Below are positions 11,972 through 25,768 of a DNA stretch of 64,000 bases, in pieces. Source of the stretch: Hemibagrus wyckioides (Eukaryota; Chordata; Actinopteri; Siluriformes; Bagridae); the NCBI RefSeq assembly GCF_019097595.1, contig NC_080735.1, positions 13,685,917 to 13,749,916 on the forward strand, given 5' to 3'. Position numbers and translations under genes: made by a program. A model generated the notes under the pieces. The model saw nothing but the letters and a program-made list of their open reading frames with translations. It did not search any database and was not told the origin of the DNA. Within the stretch, counting starts at the first letter, position 1. The number at the start of each line of letters is the position of its first letter.

Positions 11972-13770
11972 GGGGCGTAAGTTTCACTGGGTATAGGGGG
12001 GACACAGTGAGTCTGCGCGATGTGAGTGTCGATTCGCGCGTCCGCGTCCAGGGACGTATAGTGCACACTGTAAAACTAGCTCACTGAAAGGTCTAATGAA
12101 CAGATATCGCGTCATGGGCGTCGCTAGGGCATTTTTAGGGGGACATTTCTACTCACCCCCCCCCTAAAAATTCTGCGATTCTCCATAAACTCTACACAAA
12201 TTGGTGATCGCCTCGGTCCCCTTTAAATTTCATATGAAAACGGCGGCAGACTTTCGGCTCCTCCCCGTCCTTCAGCGCAGACCGCGGCGTCGCAGAGCGA
12301 GGATCAGAGGACAAGTGTGTGTGTGTAAGTGTGTAAGTGTGTGTGTGTGTGTGTAAGTGTGTGTGTGTGTGTGAGAGAGAGAGTGATCAGGAAGACTCGT
12401 ATTTGGCTTGTTCAGTCCTCAAATGTTATACAAATCTATACAAAACAGTGGAATGCTGCAATGAGTTATTATCCCACCCTGTTAGTCAAACCTTTATTTT
12501 ATTTTTTATATTTATTTTATTTTTAACTATTATACCCTCATTGGTATAATAGTCCTCATCCTTAAATCGTCCCTGTATCGCGGTTGCGGCACAATCAGGG
12601 ATAAAACACCAGAAGCAGCAACAGATGACTTTAATGTCATCATGGATGGAAAGAAAGAATGGAGATGTGACTTGGTTGATTCAGTAAATTAGCTCAGGTC
12701 AGGATAATCATATTTCCATGAAGATTCTGTGTAGCATGAAAACGAGTTCACTGTTATCTCTCAGCAATATATGACAAGCAGACTAGTTTAATGTCAGACT
12801 CAATATGATTATAACTCATTATAAGTCAGTTTGATATCAGATTATAAGTCATTTTCATATCAGAGGACAGATGAGGTGGATATAGTTAGGATACATGGAG
12901 AGATGGGATTGAATGGAGGAGAATGTTTATATTTTTTATGTTTGTAAGATTCTGTGCCAATCTTGCATCCTACTTACCAAATAAGTAGTGTATCTACTGT
13001 GTTATCAATTTCCCCATCCTTTTGGGCTACACAAGTAAGGATTACAGATAGTTACTTCCTACCCTGCTATAATACAGTGTTGGATGCATAAAAATGATCT
13101 ATTTGTGCTGCACAGAAAATTAGCACCATGAATGTAAATATTTTAATTTGTTCATTAACTAAGGGTGGTGGTTTATGCATGAGAGACAATTAAGTAATGA
13201 TCAACATTTTCATATAATTACATATTAATGTTGCTGCTGTCTATCTGCAAGTGATATTACACAATAGTGATGTAACACACACAGTTCATAAAAGCTTTTT
13301 GCTTTTTCTATTCTAAACCCCTGCGGTTTGGTGGATGTGTCTCTGACAGATGTCCTGTGCAACAAGTGATTTATTTTACATTATCAGGTACAGCGGTTAG
13401 TTTAAAATAAAAGTTTGTTTAACAGTGGAAACTGAGTCCCACATTATTTACATTTTACACACACCCAAAACATTAATGGTGAACATTTTTTACTTTAAAA
13501 TGTAAAATGATTCTCTCAGGTCTTGCTGATTGGCCCAGATTAAACAATTAAGACATCTTCTTTAGTATACATAGTTTAGTAGCCTACTATTCTTTTTGAC
13601 AGAATTTATCATCATAATCAGCTTAATTATTTCCTGGATTTTATATCACCATAGTCCCTAAATGTATGTAATTGTAGGAATCCTTAGACAAACCAAAAGC
13701 TTAGCATGCATATGAAAATTAGTGAACAGCATCTCAGTACAATATTTAATACACAACAGATATCCTGATA
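11971..13770. other. Intergenic: unclassified repeat start, (GT)n tract, otherwise nothing recognised
   Basis: From about 11971 to 12250 is a G-run-rich sequence (GGGCGTCGCTAGGGCATTTTT and poly-C) that looks like a dispersed fish repeat of uncertain class. A (GT)n tract lies at about 12316-12386. The rest is AT-rich with no gene seen. Confidence 0.4.
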
Positions 13771-14316
13771 TACACCGATCAGGCATAACATTATGAGCAG
13801 TGAGAGGTGAAGTGAATATCACTGATGATCATCTCATCATGGCACCTGTTAGTGGGTGGGATATATTAGGCAGCAAGTGAACATTTTCTCCTCAAAGTTG
13901 ATGTGTTAGAAGCAGGAAAAATGGACAAGTGTAAGGATTTGAGCGAGTTTGACGAAGGGCCAAATTGTGATGGCTAGATGACTGGATCAGAGCATCTCCA
14001 AAACTGCAGCTCTTGTGGAGGTGTTCCCGGTCTGCAGTGGTCAGTATCTATCAAAAGTGGTCTAAGGAAGGAACAGTGATGAACTGGCGACAGGGTTATG
14101 AGTGGCCAAGTCTCACTGATGCACGTGGGGATGACCCGTGTGATCTGATCCAACAGATGAGCTACTGTTGCTCAAATTGCTGAAGAAGTTAATGCTGGTT
14201 CTGATAGAAAGGTGTCAGAATACACAGTGCATGATGGGTCAGGGCTGTTTTACCAGTAAAAGGGGGACCAACACAATATTAGGCAGGTGGTCATAATGTT
14301 ATGCCTGGTCAGTGTA
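13771..14316 (+). mobile_element. Tc1-like (family A) element, 546 bp, both ends present
   Basis: Among the better preserved copies. Both terminal repeats are present (TACACCGATCAGGCATAAC ... GTTATGCCTGGTCAGTGTA). The plus strand reads through transposase N-terminal helix-turn-helix sequence into a region encoding RRATVAQIAEEVNAGSDRK, but carries frameshifts. It lacks the catalytic DDE part, so it is non-autonomous. Confidence 0.85.
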
Positions 14317-14817
14317 TATTTCTAAGCACGAACAGAATGTATATCAGACATATGTGATGAATTCTTGTTCCAGGTCTTCCCATATTACCTAGTGGGGAAA
14401 AAACCTTATCCAAGTAAACGTTTTTGATTTTTTTTTTTTTTATTAAATAATTGAGTAATTGAAAGAAAGTGTCTGCATTTAAAAAATACCAAAAGTTACA
14501 GATGCACAAGAATAGATTTCAGCAATGATAATGCTGAGAGCAAATCAAAAACACGTGAAAAATGTTCACTTCTCATCTGTGAAAGAATTTTATGTAATCA
14601 AATAAATCACAAAAGGTGATAATTGCTTCATTTTCTTGAAAAAGAAATTTTATTTGAAAATCTCATTTTGAAGAAGGCTATGGACAAATGGCTTCTTATT
14701 CACTGAATATGTTCTCTACAGGGGGATTTTAAAAAGTCATTTTTTTTTTGTCTTTGCAGATTGTCATGAATAAGTATACTACATTAGTGTACTCTCTCTA
14801 CCATCTTTCATTATTAT
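14317..14817. other. psmb12 3' flank
   Basis: AT-rich. TTTATT at 14649-14654 (AATAAA on minus) may be the psmb12 polyadenylation signal. Nothing else is seen. Confidence 0.4.
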
Positions 14818-17800
14818 TTATTCATCACTGAACTTCGGTAATTTATCACCAGGAACAACCACATGTTCAACTCCACCTTCGGTAATCACCACCAAATGAG
14901 CAATGCCACCACTCACGTTATCTCTGCCAATAGCCAATGCCAAAGCTGAAAATGGAGAGAGAGAGAGAGAGAGATCACCATTTAGTTAGTGTGTTAAACA
15001 TCAGTGATGTATGGGAAGCTATCACCATTATTATGTTTGACAAGATGTTGTACAACAATTTAGATTATTCACTGGTGGCTGAGCTGGGGATGTAATTCTG
15101 TTAGTCTGACTGAGTGTGAATGAGTGTGTTATAACTTAAATATACTATAAATCAAATGTTTTGGAAGGCATCAACACGATGAAATAACTCATACTAAATC
15201 ATGAAGTGAGCAAGAGTTATTACTTAACAGTATTCCCGATAAAGCTTTGCACAATCTTGGCAAAAGAATTCAAACCAGATTCAGTGTGTAAAGGGAATGT
15301 AATTAAGAATGACTAAATTAAGTTAAATTTTATTTTAGTTCCTGCTGTGTTGGTCAGCTGCTTAAAATCCCGAGGTGGACCAGCCTCACACTTTCCTCAC
15401 TCTCATGTCTGCGTACGTTTTTACATTACTTTCATAGTAGTTATTAAATAATGTGCTTTAAATAGGCCTATGGGATATAAAATGGCTTATTACCATTTGT
15501 TATAAACTGAACGCACTCCTCTCGGCTCATATCTGGTTTGTACTTGGCGTCCATGTAGCCGTAGATATACGTGCTACCAGATCCACCGATGGTAAAGGGT
15601 TGACTAATCAGCATGCCTCCCATAGATACTGTGTACACCTAAAACACACACACACACACACACAACATGAAAACAGGTAAAGGTGGTTATGGTGCCAGAT
15701 TTAACAATATGATAAAATGTGATGAGACTGTACAGGATACTTAGTATATCTACACTGCAGTCCCTAGTGGTCTGATTTAATCTAAAACTCATTTATACTT
15801 TTCAGGGGAGTCTCAGTCTGTAGCTACAATGGTTCAATCTAAGCCACTTTAATTAATGTTATCTTTGACTGTAGTTCCAGTCTTTAGCTAAGTACATACA
15901 CTATACTGGCAAAAGTTTTGGGACACCCCTCCAAATCATTGAATTCAGGTGTTGTTTTTCAGCGGTTGGACTCGGTCCCTTAGTTCCAGTGAAAGGAACT
16001 CTTAATGCTTCAGCATACCAAAACATTTTGGATAATTTCATGCTTCCAACTTTGTGGGAACAGTTTGGGGATGACCCCTTCCTGTTCCAACATGACTGCA
16101 CACCAGTGCACAAAGCAAGGTCCATAAAGACATGGATGAGTGAGTTTGGTGTGGAGGAACTTCACAGAGTCCTGACCTCAACCTGATAGAACCCCTTTGG
16201 GATGAATTAGAGCAGAGACTGAGACTCAGACCTTCGCCCAACATCAGTACCTGACCTCACAAATGCGCTTCTAGAGAAATGGTCAAACATTCCCATGAAC
16301 ACACTCCTGAACCTTGTGGAAAGCCTTCCCAGAAGACTGCAAAGGGTGGGCCAACTCCATATCAAATTCATCTGCATGTAAAGGCAGATGTCCCAAAACT
16401 TTTGGCAATATAGTGTACTATAAACCACTGTTATACCTGTGGCCCTTTCTTCTTGTCCCAGCCTGCTGTGATGAAACCAGCTGACAGATCTTCCCTATTG
16501 CTGTAGCACAAGTCCTTTAACACAGTGGCTGCAGCTTTCACCAAAGGAGGAGACCCCATCTGTATACTAGAGAGAGAAGGCATTGGGAAACATGGCATAA
16601 ATTTGAGCAATGCTGCTGAACAAATCTTCAGCTGAAATAAATAACTTTACTTTGATTTTTAAGTAGAAAAATGAAATGGATGAAAAAAGAACAATCAAAA
16701 TGACAAAATCCTTAAGATAGTCCTTAAGGACTATAGTCAATAAATAAAATCAATTTCACAAAAATAAAAAAAAACAAAAAACAGTAAAACTACAACTGCT
16801 ATAAAAGTCAAATTCAACATAAGTGATCATTCTGATCGTTGATGTGAACATAACCCGAACATGCTGGCCAATGGCATCTACATGATTTTATGCTGCCACA
16901 TGACTGGCAAATTAGATAATTGACTAAAATAAAATAATGTTGTCCTTATTGGGTTTTTACAGTGAAGTGCTGGATTCTTAATCCTAAAAACTGTACATTA
17001 CTAAATCTAAATAGGTTTATGGATAATTACCTGTGGAAAGACAGATGAAACTTGGCCACTCTTGTGACATGCTGTGCATCTGCCAATGAACCAGCAATGC
17101 AGCAATATATCCGATCATGAACCTGGATCAGCTTGTTAATGACTTTCGATGACACATATGTCCTATAGATTACAAAAAATAATAATAAAAATAAAATATG
17201 CATACAATTTGGGTCAGGAGTTGATTGAACACACTAAATATACCATTTAGCACACACACACACACAATATAAGGGTAATAAAATGTATATTTTTTAATAC
17301 TTACCCACCCATTGAGGCCCTGGAGTCTGAACCAATGATAACACCTCCATTGTACTTTACCGCAACTATGGTAGTCTGAAAAAAATGGGGCATGTTAAAA
17401 TTCTTAGTGACCTTGACACACTCTACCCTGTGTCCAGTTTCAGTTATCTTTCTGTATTTACTGTATTGTCATAGACTTATCATACTAGGACTGGCCTTGA
17501 AACTTTTAATCAACACTTGCTTTTGACTCAATTCTGATCCATTCAAGAGACTAAAGAGACTATAGTTTTAGTAATGGACCATTCCCACTACATCTGTGAT
17601 GCTAATATAGTGTAGTGTGTAGATTGAAGTAGATTGAACAAGTGGTGTAGTGGCATTGCTGGTGTGTACACTGGGGTGTAAACGTAATGGCCACTTTTTG
17701 GTTCATCTTGTAGATATACAGCTGGAAACATCCTCAAGAACAACTTGAGTTCATCAATGCCAGTTTCTCACCACTGGATATTTTTGTTGGTGGACTGTTG

Positions 17801-19531
17801 TCAACGCAGTGTTTAAAAAGCCTTGCAACGATATACCAGTTGATACACTCATACCAACATCATACACACTATCCTGTGTGTCGCTTTTGTACTGATGGTA
17901 CAATTTCGTAATATTTTCTCATCACCATCACTGATCCCTTTGAGTCAAAAGACTAAACAAAATGACAAATTGTACAATTAAAATCCAAACTGCATTTAAA
18001 TGTACAGTGAATGTCCAGTATATGGGTCACTGTGTGTGACAGACAATTTATACATTCTCATGATAACAAGTATCTACAGGCTGATTATAAATCTGTTCCC
18101 TGTAGTGTCTTTTGTGTAATTATTTTGCGTCATGACATTATGACAGCTAAGCCCATAACGATACTGAGCTCCATAAAGTGATGCAGAGGTGAATGTTGCT
18201 GCCTCTCATCTCCAGGGTCTTAAGTTTAGTCGTGAGCACAGGATACTGTTTGTGTAGAGTTTTACATAACACAGTTATCCTTTTTCAATGAAGGTTTCCT
18301 CCAGGTTCTCTGGTTTCTTCCTACCTCCCAAAAAACATGGTGTGGGATCAACTGGCTATATTAAATTACCCTGAATGAGTGTTGATCTGCAATATCTGTA
18401 TAAGATATCTGTATAGGATTCGGCGCTATTATACTCCAATCAGGCATAACATTATGACCACTTGCCTAATATGGTGTTGGTCCCCCTTTTGCTGCCAAAA
18501 CAGCCCTGACCTGCCAAATCATGGCCTCCACTAGATCCCTGAAGGTGTGCTGTGGTACTGTATCTGGCACCAAGATGTTAGCAGCAGATCCTTTAAGTCC
18601 TATAACTTGCGAGGTGTGGCCCATGGAGACCCCACCTCGCAACTTACAGGACTTAAAGGATCTGCTGCAAACATCTTGGTGCCAGATACCAGACCACAGA
18701 TACTTACAGGACTTAAATGATACTTTTGATAGATACTGACCACTGCAGACCGGGAACACATCACAAGAGCTGCAGTTTTGGAGATGCTCTGATCTAGCCA
18801 TCACAATTTGGCCCTTCATCAATCTCGCTCAAATCCTTACTCTTGCCCATTTTTCCTGCTTCTAACACATCAACTTTGAGGGCAAAACGTTCACTTGCTG
18901 CCTAATATATCCCACCCACTAACAGGTGCCATGGTGAGGAGATAATCAATATTATTCACTTCACCTCTCAGTGCTCATAATGTTATGCCTGATCGGTGTA
19001 TATCCTGTGATCAGGATGAAGCTGTGTACTGTAGATGAATGTGTATCTATTAGTGCATGTGAGTTCAACCTAAAGCTGAAGTTACAACGTGTCCTTAATG
19101 TCTAATTGGGCATATTAAATCAGTTTAAAGGTAGATTACATTGAAAGGAACATGCTACAGGTATGAGGGTCGTGGGTACCACGTCACGCGTAAGGAAAGG
19201 TGCTTTTCCTCTGATAGAGAAATGGAGGCGCGTTTCTCTGTATGAAAGTGAAAGTAACTAAACACAACGAAAAGGCAAACGCTTTGACAAAACTGCTAAT
19301 ATATTACCACGATAAAGAGCAGCGAATCATCAAATTGTCAAAAAATAATGTAGTCTTCAGTATATGATTTATATTTCATGGTCAGTTTCTGCTTCGATTA
19401 TCCGAGCTTTCCTCAAATCCACCCGTCTACGCCAGTCTGAAATACTGAAATCACTATCCCCTATTAATGATACAGTGAAATCTACTTACTCCTGTACTGA
19501 CACCTTTACTCAAGGATTTTGGTGGCTCCAT
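14818..19531 (-). CDS. psmb12: PSMB12 (LMP2-like/delta-like): beta1-class immunoproteasome subunit
   Basis: A second MHC-linked beta1-type catalytic subunit known in non-mammalian vertebrates. Six exons: 19531-19490, 17375-17305, 17162-17031, 16566-16437, 15638-15494, 14945-14818. They join in frame to 215 residues. A 14-residue propeptide ([14 protein letters not shown]) precedes Thr1 at residue 15 ([19 protein letters not shown]). Exon 5 encodes [20 protein letters not shown], one residue longer than in psmb9 and like PSMB6. Position 45 is Ile (IYCCIAG) by my count, not the Arg of PSMB6, so I infer a hydrophobic S1 pocket. As predicted, one residue more than usual lies between Gly23 and the catalytic Lys, which should be checked against cDNA. 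A second-family Tc1 element sits in intron 4. It could be called psmb9-like; exon structure and delta-like features favour psmb12. Confidence 0.85.
15897..16417 (+). mobile_element. Tc1-like (family B) deletion derivative in psmb12 intron 4
   Basis: Terminal inverted repeats are TACACTATACTGGCAAAAGT and ACTTTTGGCAATATAGTGTA. The inside encodes the C-terminal transposase region ([31 protein letters not shown]), part of a DDE catalytic domain including the second Asp. It is frameshifted and lacks an N-terminus. Confidence 0.85.
18432..19000 (-). mobile_element. Tc1-like (family A) element with a long internal hairpin, psmb12 intron 1
   Basis: Both ends match the family terminal repeat. Inside, 18560-18616 and 18633-18689 are inverted copies of each other (54 of 57 bases pair by my count, 16-nt loop). 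The outer part on the minus strand keeps the transposase start region with stops. Confidence 0.85.
19244..19258 (+). promoter_or_regulatory. ISRE motif in psmb12 intron 1
   Basis: GAAAGTGAAAGTAAC is a near-ideal IRF/ISRE match. It lies about 230 bp inside intron 1 of psmb12 as modelled, in plus orientation. It may act as an intronic enhancer or mark an alternative promoter. Confidence 0.6.
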
Positions 19532-20081
19532 TGATGCACAGAACAATTTTTTTTAGATGTTTTAGATGATCAGCTTCAGGAAACTGTGAGTCCAGTCACC
19601 CCGATGTCCTGCGATCACACACAGCTTTACAGCACCATCTCAGGACAGAGGAGTGTCACTGCAGCCGAGCCAGCCTCCATAAGAACACGTCAAGCTGCAA
19701 GGTTTTCACGTCTCTAAGACACGTGTATTAGGTTTTAATTTCCAGAAAGGTCTTATTATAAACTTATTTTTTAGGTTAACACTATTACTGTGTAAGAAAA
19801 GAGAGACAAGGTTCCAAACAGAATGTTAGGTTCATGTATGTATTGTGTTTTTTATTTATAAGACCTGTTTCGATTAATAACACCACTTAGTTTACTGATA
19901 AATAATACCACATAATGCCAGTGTAGGCCACAGTCCATCTCTTTCTTTGTGTGGTATGAGCATTTTTGTGATATGCTGTGACAGATTAACTTAACCTATT
20001 GGTTAGAATTTTTCTGATGAAGACACCTATATCAGTAAAGAATGCAGTCATTGTTCTATACATTTAGTCATTAGCTATATA
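19532..20081. other. Intergenic psmb12 upstream flank
   Basis: psmb12 5' UTR and promoter probably lie here. No clear TATA box or further gene is seen. Confidence 0.4.
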
Positions 20082-20580
20082 TACACTGATCAGCCATAAC
20101 ATTATGAGCAGTGACAAGTGACGTGAATAACACTGATTAATTCCTCATCATGGCACCTGTTAGTGGGTGGGATATATTAGGCAGCAAATGAACATTTTGT
20201 CCTCAGAGTTGATGTGTTAGAAGCAGGAAAAATGGACAAGCGTAAGGATTTGAGCGAGTTTGACGAAGGGCCAAATTGTGATGGCTAGATCACTGGATCA
20301 GAGCATCTCCAAAACTGCAGCTCTTGTGGGGTGTTCCCGGTCTGCAGTGGTCAGTGCCTGTCAAAACTATCCTCTAAGTCCTGTAAGTGTCCTTTATGTC
20401 CTATACGTATATCCCATAGAGGCCCTACCTCACAACTTACAGGACATAAAGGATCTGCTGCTAATATCTTGGTGCCAGATACCACAGCACACCCTTAGGG
20501 ATCTAGTGGAGTCCATGCCTCAAAGAATCAGGGCTGTTTTGGCAGCAAAACATGTCATAATGTTATGCCTGATTAGTGTA
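20082..20580 (+). mobile_element. Tc1-like (family A) element
   Basis: Terminal repeats TACACTGATCAGCCATAAC and GTTATGCCTGATTAGTGTA. The N-terminal transposase region is readable in pieces ([15 protein letters not shown]). An imperfect inverted repeat lies in the middle (about 20370-20470). Confidence 0.85.
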
Positions 20581-20864
20581 TTCGTGTGAATCCTGACGTG
20601 AAGAAACTGTGTTGCAATAAAAGAAAATAATATAGAGACAGAGAAAACAATGTTGGTTGACATTTTAGCAACATTCATTTATGTTATGTTTCTATTTTAA
20701 TATCTAAGCCTGTAGATATTAGTGGAGAACCCAGTGCTGTCAAGCACCACCAGTGTTAGCAGCGCTGCTTGCAGTGAAGGTGAGTTTGTGTGTCAGCCGA
20801 TGGACCATTGTGCTCTTAATCCATCATCTATTATATGGGGTGTTCAACAAGAATGTAAATGTGA

Positions 20865-21386
20865 TCCGATCAGGCATAACACTATGACCACCTGCCTAAT
20901 ATTGTGTTGGTCCCCCTTTGGCTGCCAAAACAGCCCTGACCTTTCGTGGCATGGACTCCACTAGATCCCTGAGGTTGTGCTGTGGTATCTGTCACCAAGA
21001 TGTTAGCAGCAGATCCTTTAAGTCCTGCAAGTAAGCGCCTTAAAGGATACTTATAGGACTTACAGGGCTTAAAGGATACTTTATCCTTTAAAGTCCTTAA
21101 AGGATAATCCTTTATAGATACTGACCACTGCAGAGCGGGAACACCTCCACAAGAGCTGCAGTTTTGGAGACGCTCTGATCCAGTCGTCTAGCCATCACAA
21201 TTTGGCCCTTCGTCAAACTCGCTCAAATCCTTACGCTTGTCCATCTTTCCTGCTTCTAACGCATCAACTTTCAGGACAAAATCTTTCACTTGCTGCCTAA
21301 TATCTCCCACCCACTAACAGGTGCCATGATGAGGAGATCATCGGTGTTGTTCACTTCACCGGTCAGTGCTCAGAATGATCGGTGTA
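20865..21386 (-). mobile_element. Tc1-like (family A) element
   Basis: Opposite orientation to the copy just before it, with about 285 bp between them. The left end is GATCAGGCATAACACTATGA; the right terminal repeat is damaged. Confidence 0.8.
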
Positions 21387-21865
21387 TGTGTTTCCATTCC
21401 AAAAGGTTTAAATGAATGAATTACATTTTCACCGTCTGATTCACAAACTCATAATTGGGTGCACATTAGTGTGCCTTAAAAATAAAATAAAAAAAACTCT
21501 CAAAGCTGTCAATACAGTTTATTACAATGTATTAAACCCACTGTAACACAGTATATGCGCGTGCACGTGTAAAGCAATAAGAGTCACAGCGCAACCTGCA
21601 GGCAGGAAGTCTTCCTGAAAACTGATGATGTGAACAGACCGGTTGATCTCATTGGACATTCAAGCACTAAACCCGGCAGGTAGGTGAGGACTTTTCCTTT
21701 TCCTCTTAAAGCCTCATTTTTTGTCATTTTCATGTTAAAAAAAAAAAAGTCACATAGGTGCGTGTTGGGTTGTAGATGTTTGACATTTTCTATGTATGTT
21801 TTTTAAGTATGCGGTAAAAACAGCCTAGTCATAAGCGAAAGTAAAATAGAGCAGCATCGTTTAAG

Positions 21866-21876
21866 CTTTCGGTTTC
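21866..21876 (-). promoter_or_regulatory. ISRE-like motif upstream of psmb8
   Basis: Plus CTTTCGGTTTC is GAAACCGAAAG on the minus strand, an IRF-element match 113 bp before the psmb8 start codon. The same block is still recognisable in the inverted psmb8 relic at 26180-26191. Confidence 0.6.
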
Positions 21877-21988
21877 AGAAGTAAGTGGAAAGGTTTTGTT
21901 CACAAATATCATATTTCAAAAAAAAATAAGCCTATTGTTTTCTCTTCTTTTAGGAATTAAAAGCCTTATTAATCGCTTTAAACACATC

Positions 21989-24338
21989 ATGGCACTTTTG
22001 GAAGTGAGTGGATCCTCGTCCCATCTCGGGCTCGGCTCACTGATCGCCTCAAAGCGGGCGCAGTTTGTTGATCGACCGAATCATTACAGCTTTGGAACAA
22101 AATCTCAAGAATTTGCTGTACCAGTTGGGGTTGATGTAAGCACCAAGATTTATTTTGCAACTGATATTTCTTTCCTTTCTTTGTCCTGCGGCATAGACTG
22201 CAGTGAATGTAAAGAGGTACTCATGTCTGTAATATCTTCCTGAATTCTCTTACATCCTGATTAATGCGTGTTCAACTATCTACCTGCATTTTGTGTCCCA
22301 CTTAACAACAGCAGACCTGCTTTATTCTAAATCATTCACTCATGACATGCCAAAGCATACACAACCTTGTTATATTTAAGACAAATAAAGGCAGTGACAC
22401 CAATAAGCACGAGACATCCGTCACATCACTCATCACATACAGAGAAACTCTCTATAATGGCAGAGTATTAAAAAAGAAATGTTCTTCCTCATGTTTCAGC
22501 CATCAGCCTTCCTGAAATCATGCAGTTGTGATGATGGGATATCAGTAGACATGAACCACGGCACCACGACTCTGGCTTTTAAGTTCCACCACAGTGTCAT
22601 TGTAGCCGTCGACTCCAGGGCCTCGGCTGGACACTATATTGGTAAGCATGCTCACATCTCATTAACATGAAGCAAAGCCAGATACTCAGAGTTCAGAGTG
22701 ATGCAGTGAACAAATCTATTATATCAGAATCGTAAGTAGTTTTTGTCACATTTTGTGTCTATTAGCTTCACTGGAGGCGAATAAGGTGATCGAGATCAAC
22801 CCTTACCTGCTGGGCACCATGTCTGGTAGTGCAGCAGACTGTCAGTACTGGGAGAGACTTCTGGCTAAGGAGTGCAGGTCTGTCTAAGCACAAGGACGGG
22901 GTGGGGTGAATCCCCAACAAGATAAAGTTACCATTCTGTATACATGAAGTGCATTAAACATGCCCAAGCATAGCTGGCATAATCTTTTAGCCTTTACTGT
23001 TGTAATATGCAGCTAGGTGTATTAACAATTAACACATTACTAACATGCTGTGCATGCATGTATGTTTCATGTATGTCCTCAGGCTTTACCAGCTCCGTAA
23101 CAAGCAGAGGATCTCAGTGTCTGCAGCTTCCAAGTTGCTCTCCAACATGATGCTTGGCTATAGAGGCATGGGCCTGTCCATGGGTAGCATGATCTGTGGC
23201 TGGGACAAGAAGGTAGAGTTAATTTCGGCACTTGATATGATTAGTTAACCCCTCTGACCATTCACCTTCAAATGGCTTTTTTAATGATAACTGCATCTGT
23301 GTGGCAATTAAAAGTGTTTGTGTTTCTTAAATCAAATTAAATAAGTATTACATTAATATTTTTGACATTAATATTTTTGATTTTAATTATTTTTTTATAA
23401 ATTCATAGTGTGTGAAAGCCTTGCAACTTAATAGTATGGAACTATTAACCACATCTATCATACATGAACAGACTAGAAACTGTTTTCTCCTTCAGCGTGC
23501 AGTTCATCAACAAGCTATTGCTTCACAAAGCAACAATATATTAATGCTGAGTCGAGCTTGCTGTACATAGTCTCACGCTTACTTTATACTGTGTTTGCCG
23601 ATGAAATATAAATGAACTTTCAGGATGATTTTTATCTTTTGTCTTCTAATACTGCACATCACGCTACCTACCTAACACTATAAGACAATACATTGTCATC
23701 AAAATTACAGATGAAACACACTGCATTGAATGAACAGCCTCTTTCAATGCTATTTGATTATTTTATATGCATGTTATCTGAGTCATTTAAGCTGCTTCAA
23801 TGTCACTTTTTTGTATTGCCATCTGTAGGGTCCTGGTCTGTATTATGTAGATAACAATGGAACACGTCTCTCAGGGAATATGTTTTCCACGGGCTGTGGG
23901 AACAGCTATGCGTACGGAGTGATAGACAGTGGCTACCATGAGGATATGACAGTGGAAGAGGCTTACGAGCTCGGCCGCCGTGGCATTGCTCACGCCACTC
24001 ACAGAGATGCCTACTCTGGTGGAGTCGTGAACCGTAAGTCACATCCTTCCGTTACATACTCACTTAAAACTGGATTTTTTTGGTGTTCAGAAGCAGAGTG
24101 ATTAGTTAGTGATTATGTGGGTAAATAAATATGATCATTTAGGATTTGTAGATTGTACTGTGCAATAAAAATGCAAAAAAGTGCTCTCTCTGTATTTATG
24201 CTAATGTCTGTTTTATGAATTGTGGGTTTTTTTTTTCATATCTGCTCAGTCTATCACATGAGGGAGGACGGCTGGATTAAGGTGTGCAAGGAGGATGTAT
24301 CCGATCTAATCCATAAGTACAGGAAAGGAATGTTCTGA
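21989..24338 (+). CDS. psmb8: PSMB8 (LMP7, beta5i): immunoproteasome catalytic subunit, A-type
   Basis: Interferon-inducible beta5 subunit with chymotrypsin-like activity. Six exons: 21989-22135, 22500-22641, 22766-22877, 23083-23212, 23829-24033, 24250-24338, in frame to 274 residues; human PSMB8 is 276. A 70-residue propeptide ends in MNHG and mature Thr1 is residue 71 ([20 protein letters not shown]). Asp17, Lys33 and Met45 ([10 protein letters not shown]) are present, and the core [11 protein letters not shown] and [20 protein letters not shown] match LMP7. Mature position 31 is Ala (SLEANKV), which places this gene with teleost PSMB8A-type alleles, not the F-type with Phe or Tyr at 31. 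An AATAAA signal lies 59 bp past the stop. It is transcribed opposite to psmb9 and psmb12. Confidence 0.95.
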
Positions 24339-24396
24339 ACGCAGAAATTATTTTATACTCACACTAACAATGTATCTGACACAATTCATTCATGAA

Positions 24397-24402
24397 AATA
24401 AA
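24397..24402 (+). terminator. psmb8 polyadenylation signal
   Basis: AATAAA 59 bp downstream of the psmb8 stop codon. Confidence 0.7.
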
Positions 24403-24821
24403 GATGGATATCAACAACAAACGATACTTTTGCGTTTCTTTTAAGATGATAGAATCTGTAGTTGTGAGCCCTGACATGTAACATAGTTGTATATAATGTA
24501 AAGTCCTTTTCAACTTTCCTTATCATAACTTCCTGTCGAAAAGTAGAACGGATAAATATAACAACAATGTAAAGTATTAGAATGTAAGTTAACTTCATTT
24601 ATTTATTTATTTATTTATTTTTCTAGAAATATATCTATATGTACTAGATCCACCTCTTTGGTGTAAATGAAATAGGTTATACAAATCATCTGGAATGTTG
24701 ATATCTGCTGTACATTAGTCACTTTAGTCACAGAGTATATCTTGTGCCATGTCACCAAAGCTTTTCTGGGATTGCCTTTGGTTAAATGTGGGTAAGTGAT
24801 AAAATCTGAGCTTAAATAACT

Positions 24822-25768
<947 letters not shown>

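Noticed and set aside
15901..16244. Several short ORFs that look like a transposase
   Set aside because: They are fragments in different frames of a Tc1 remnant of about 520 bp; no intact transposase.
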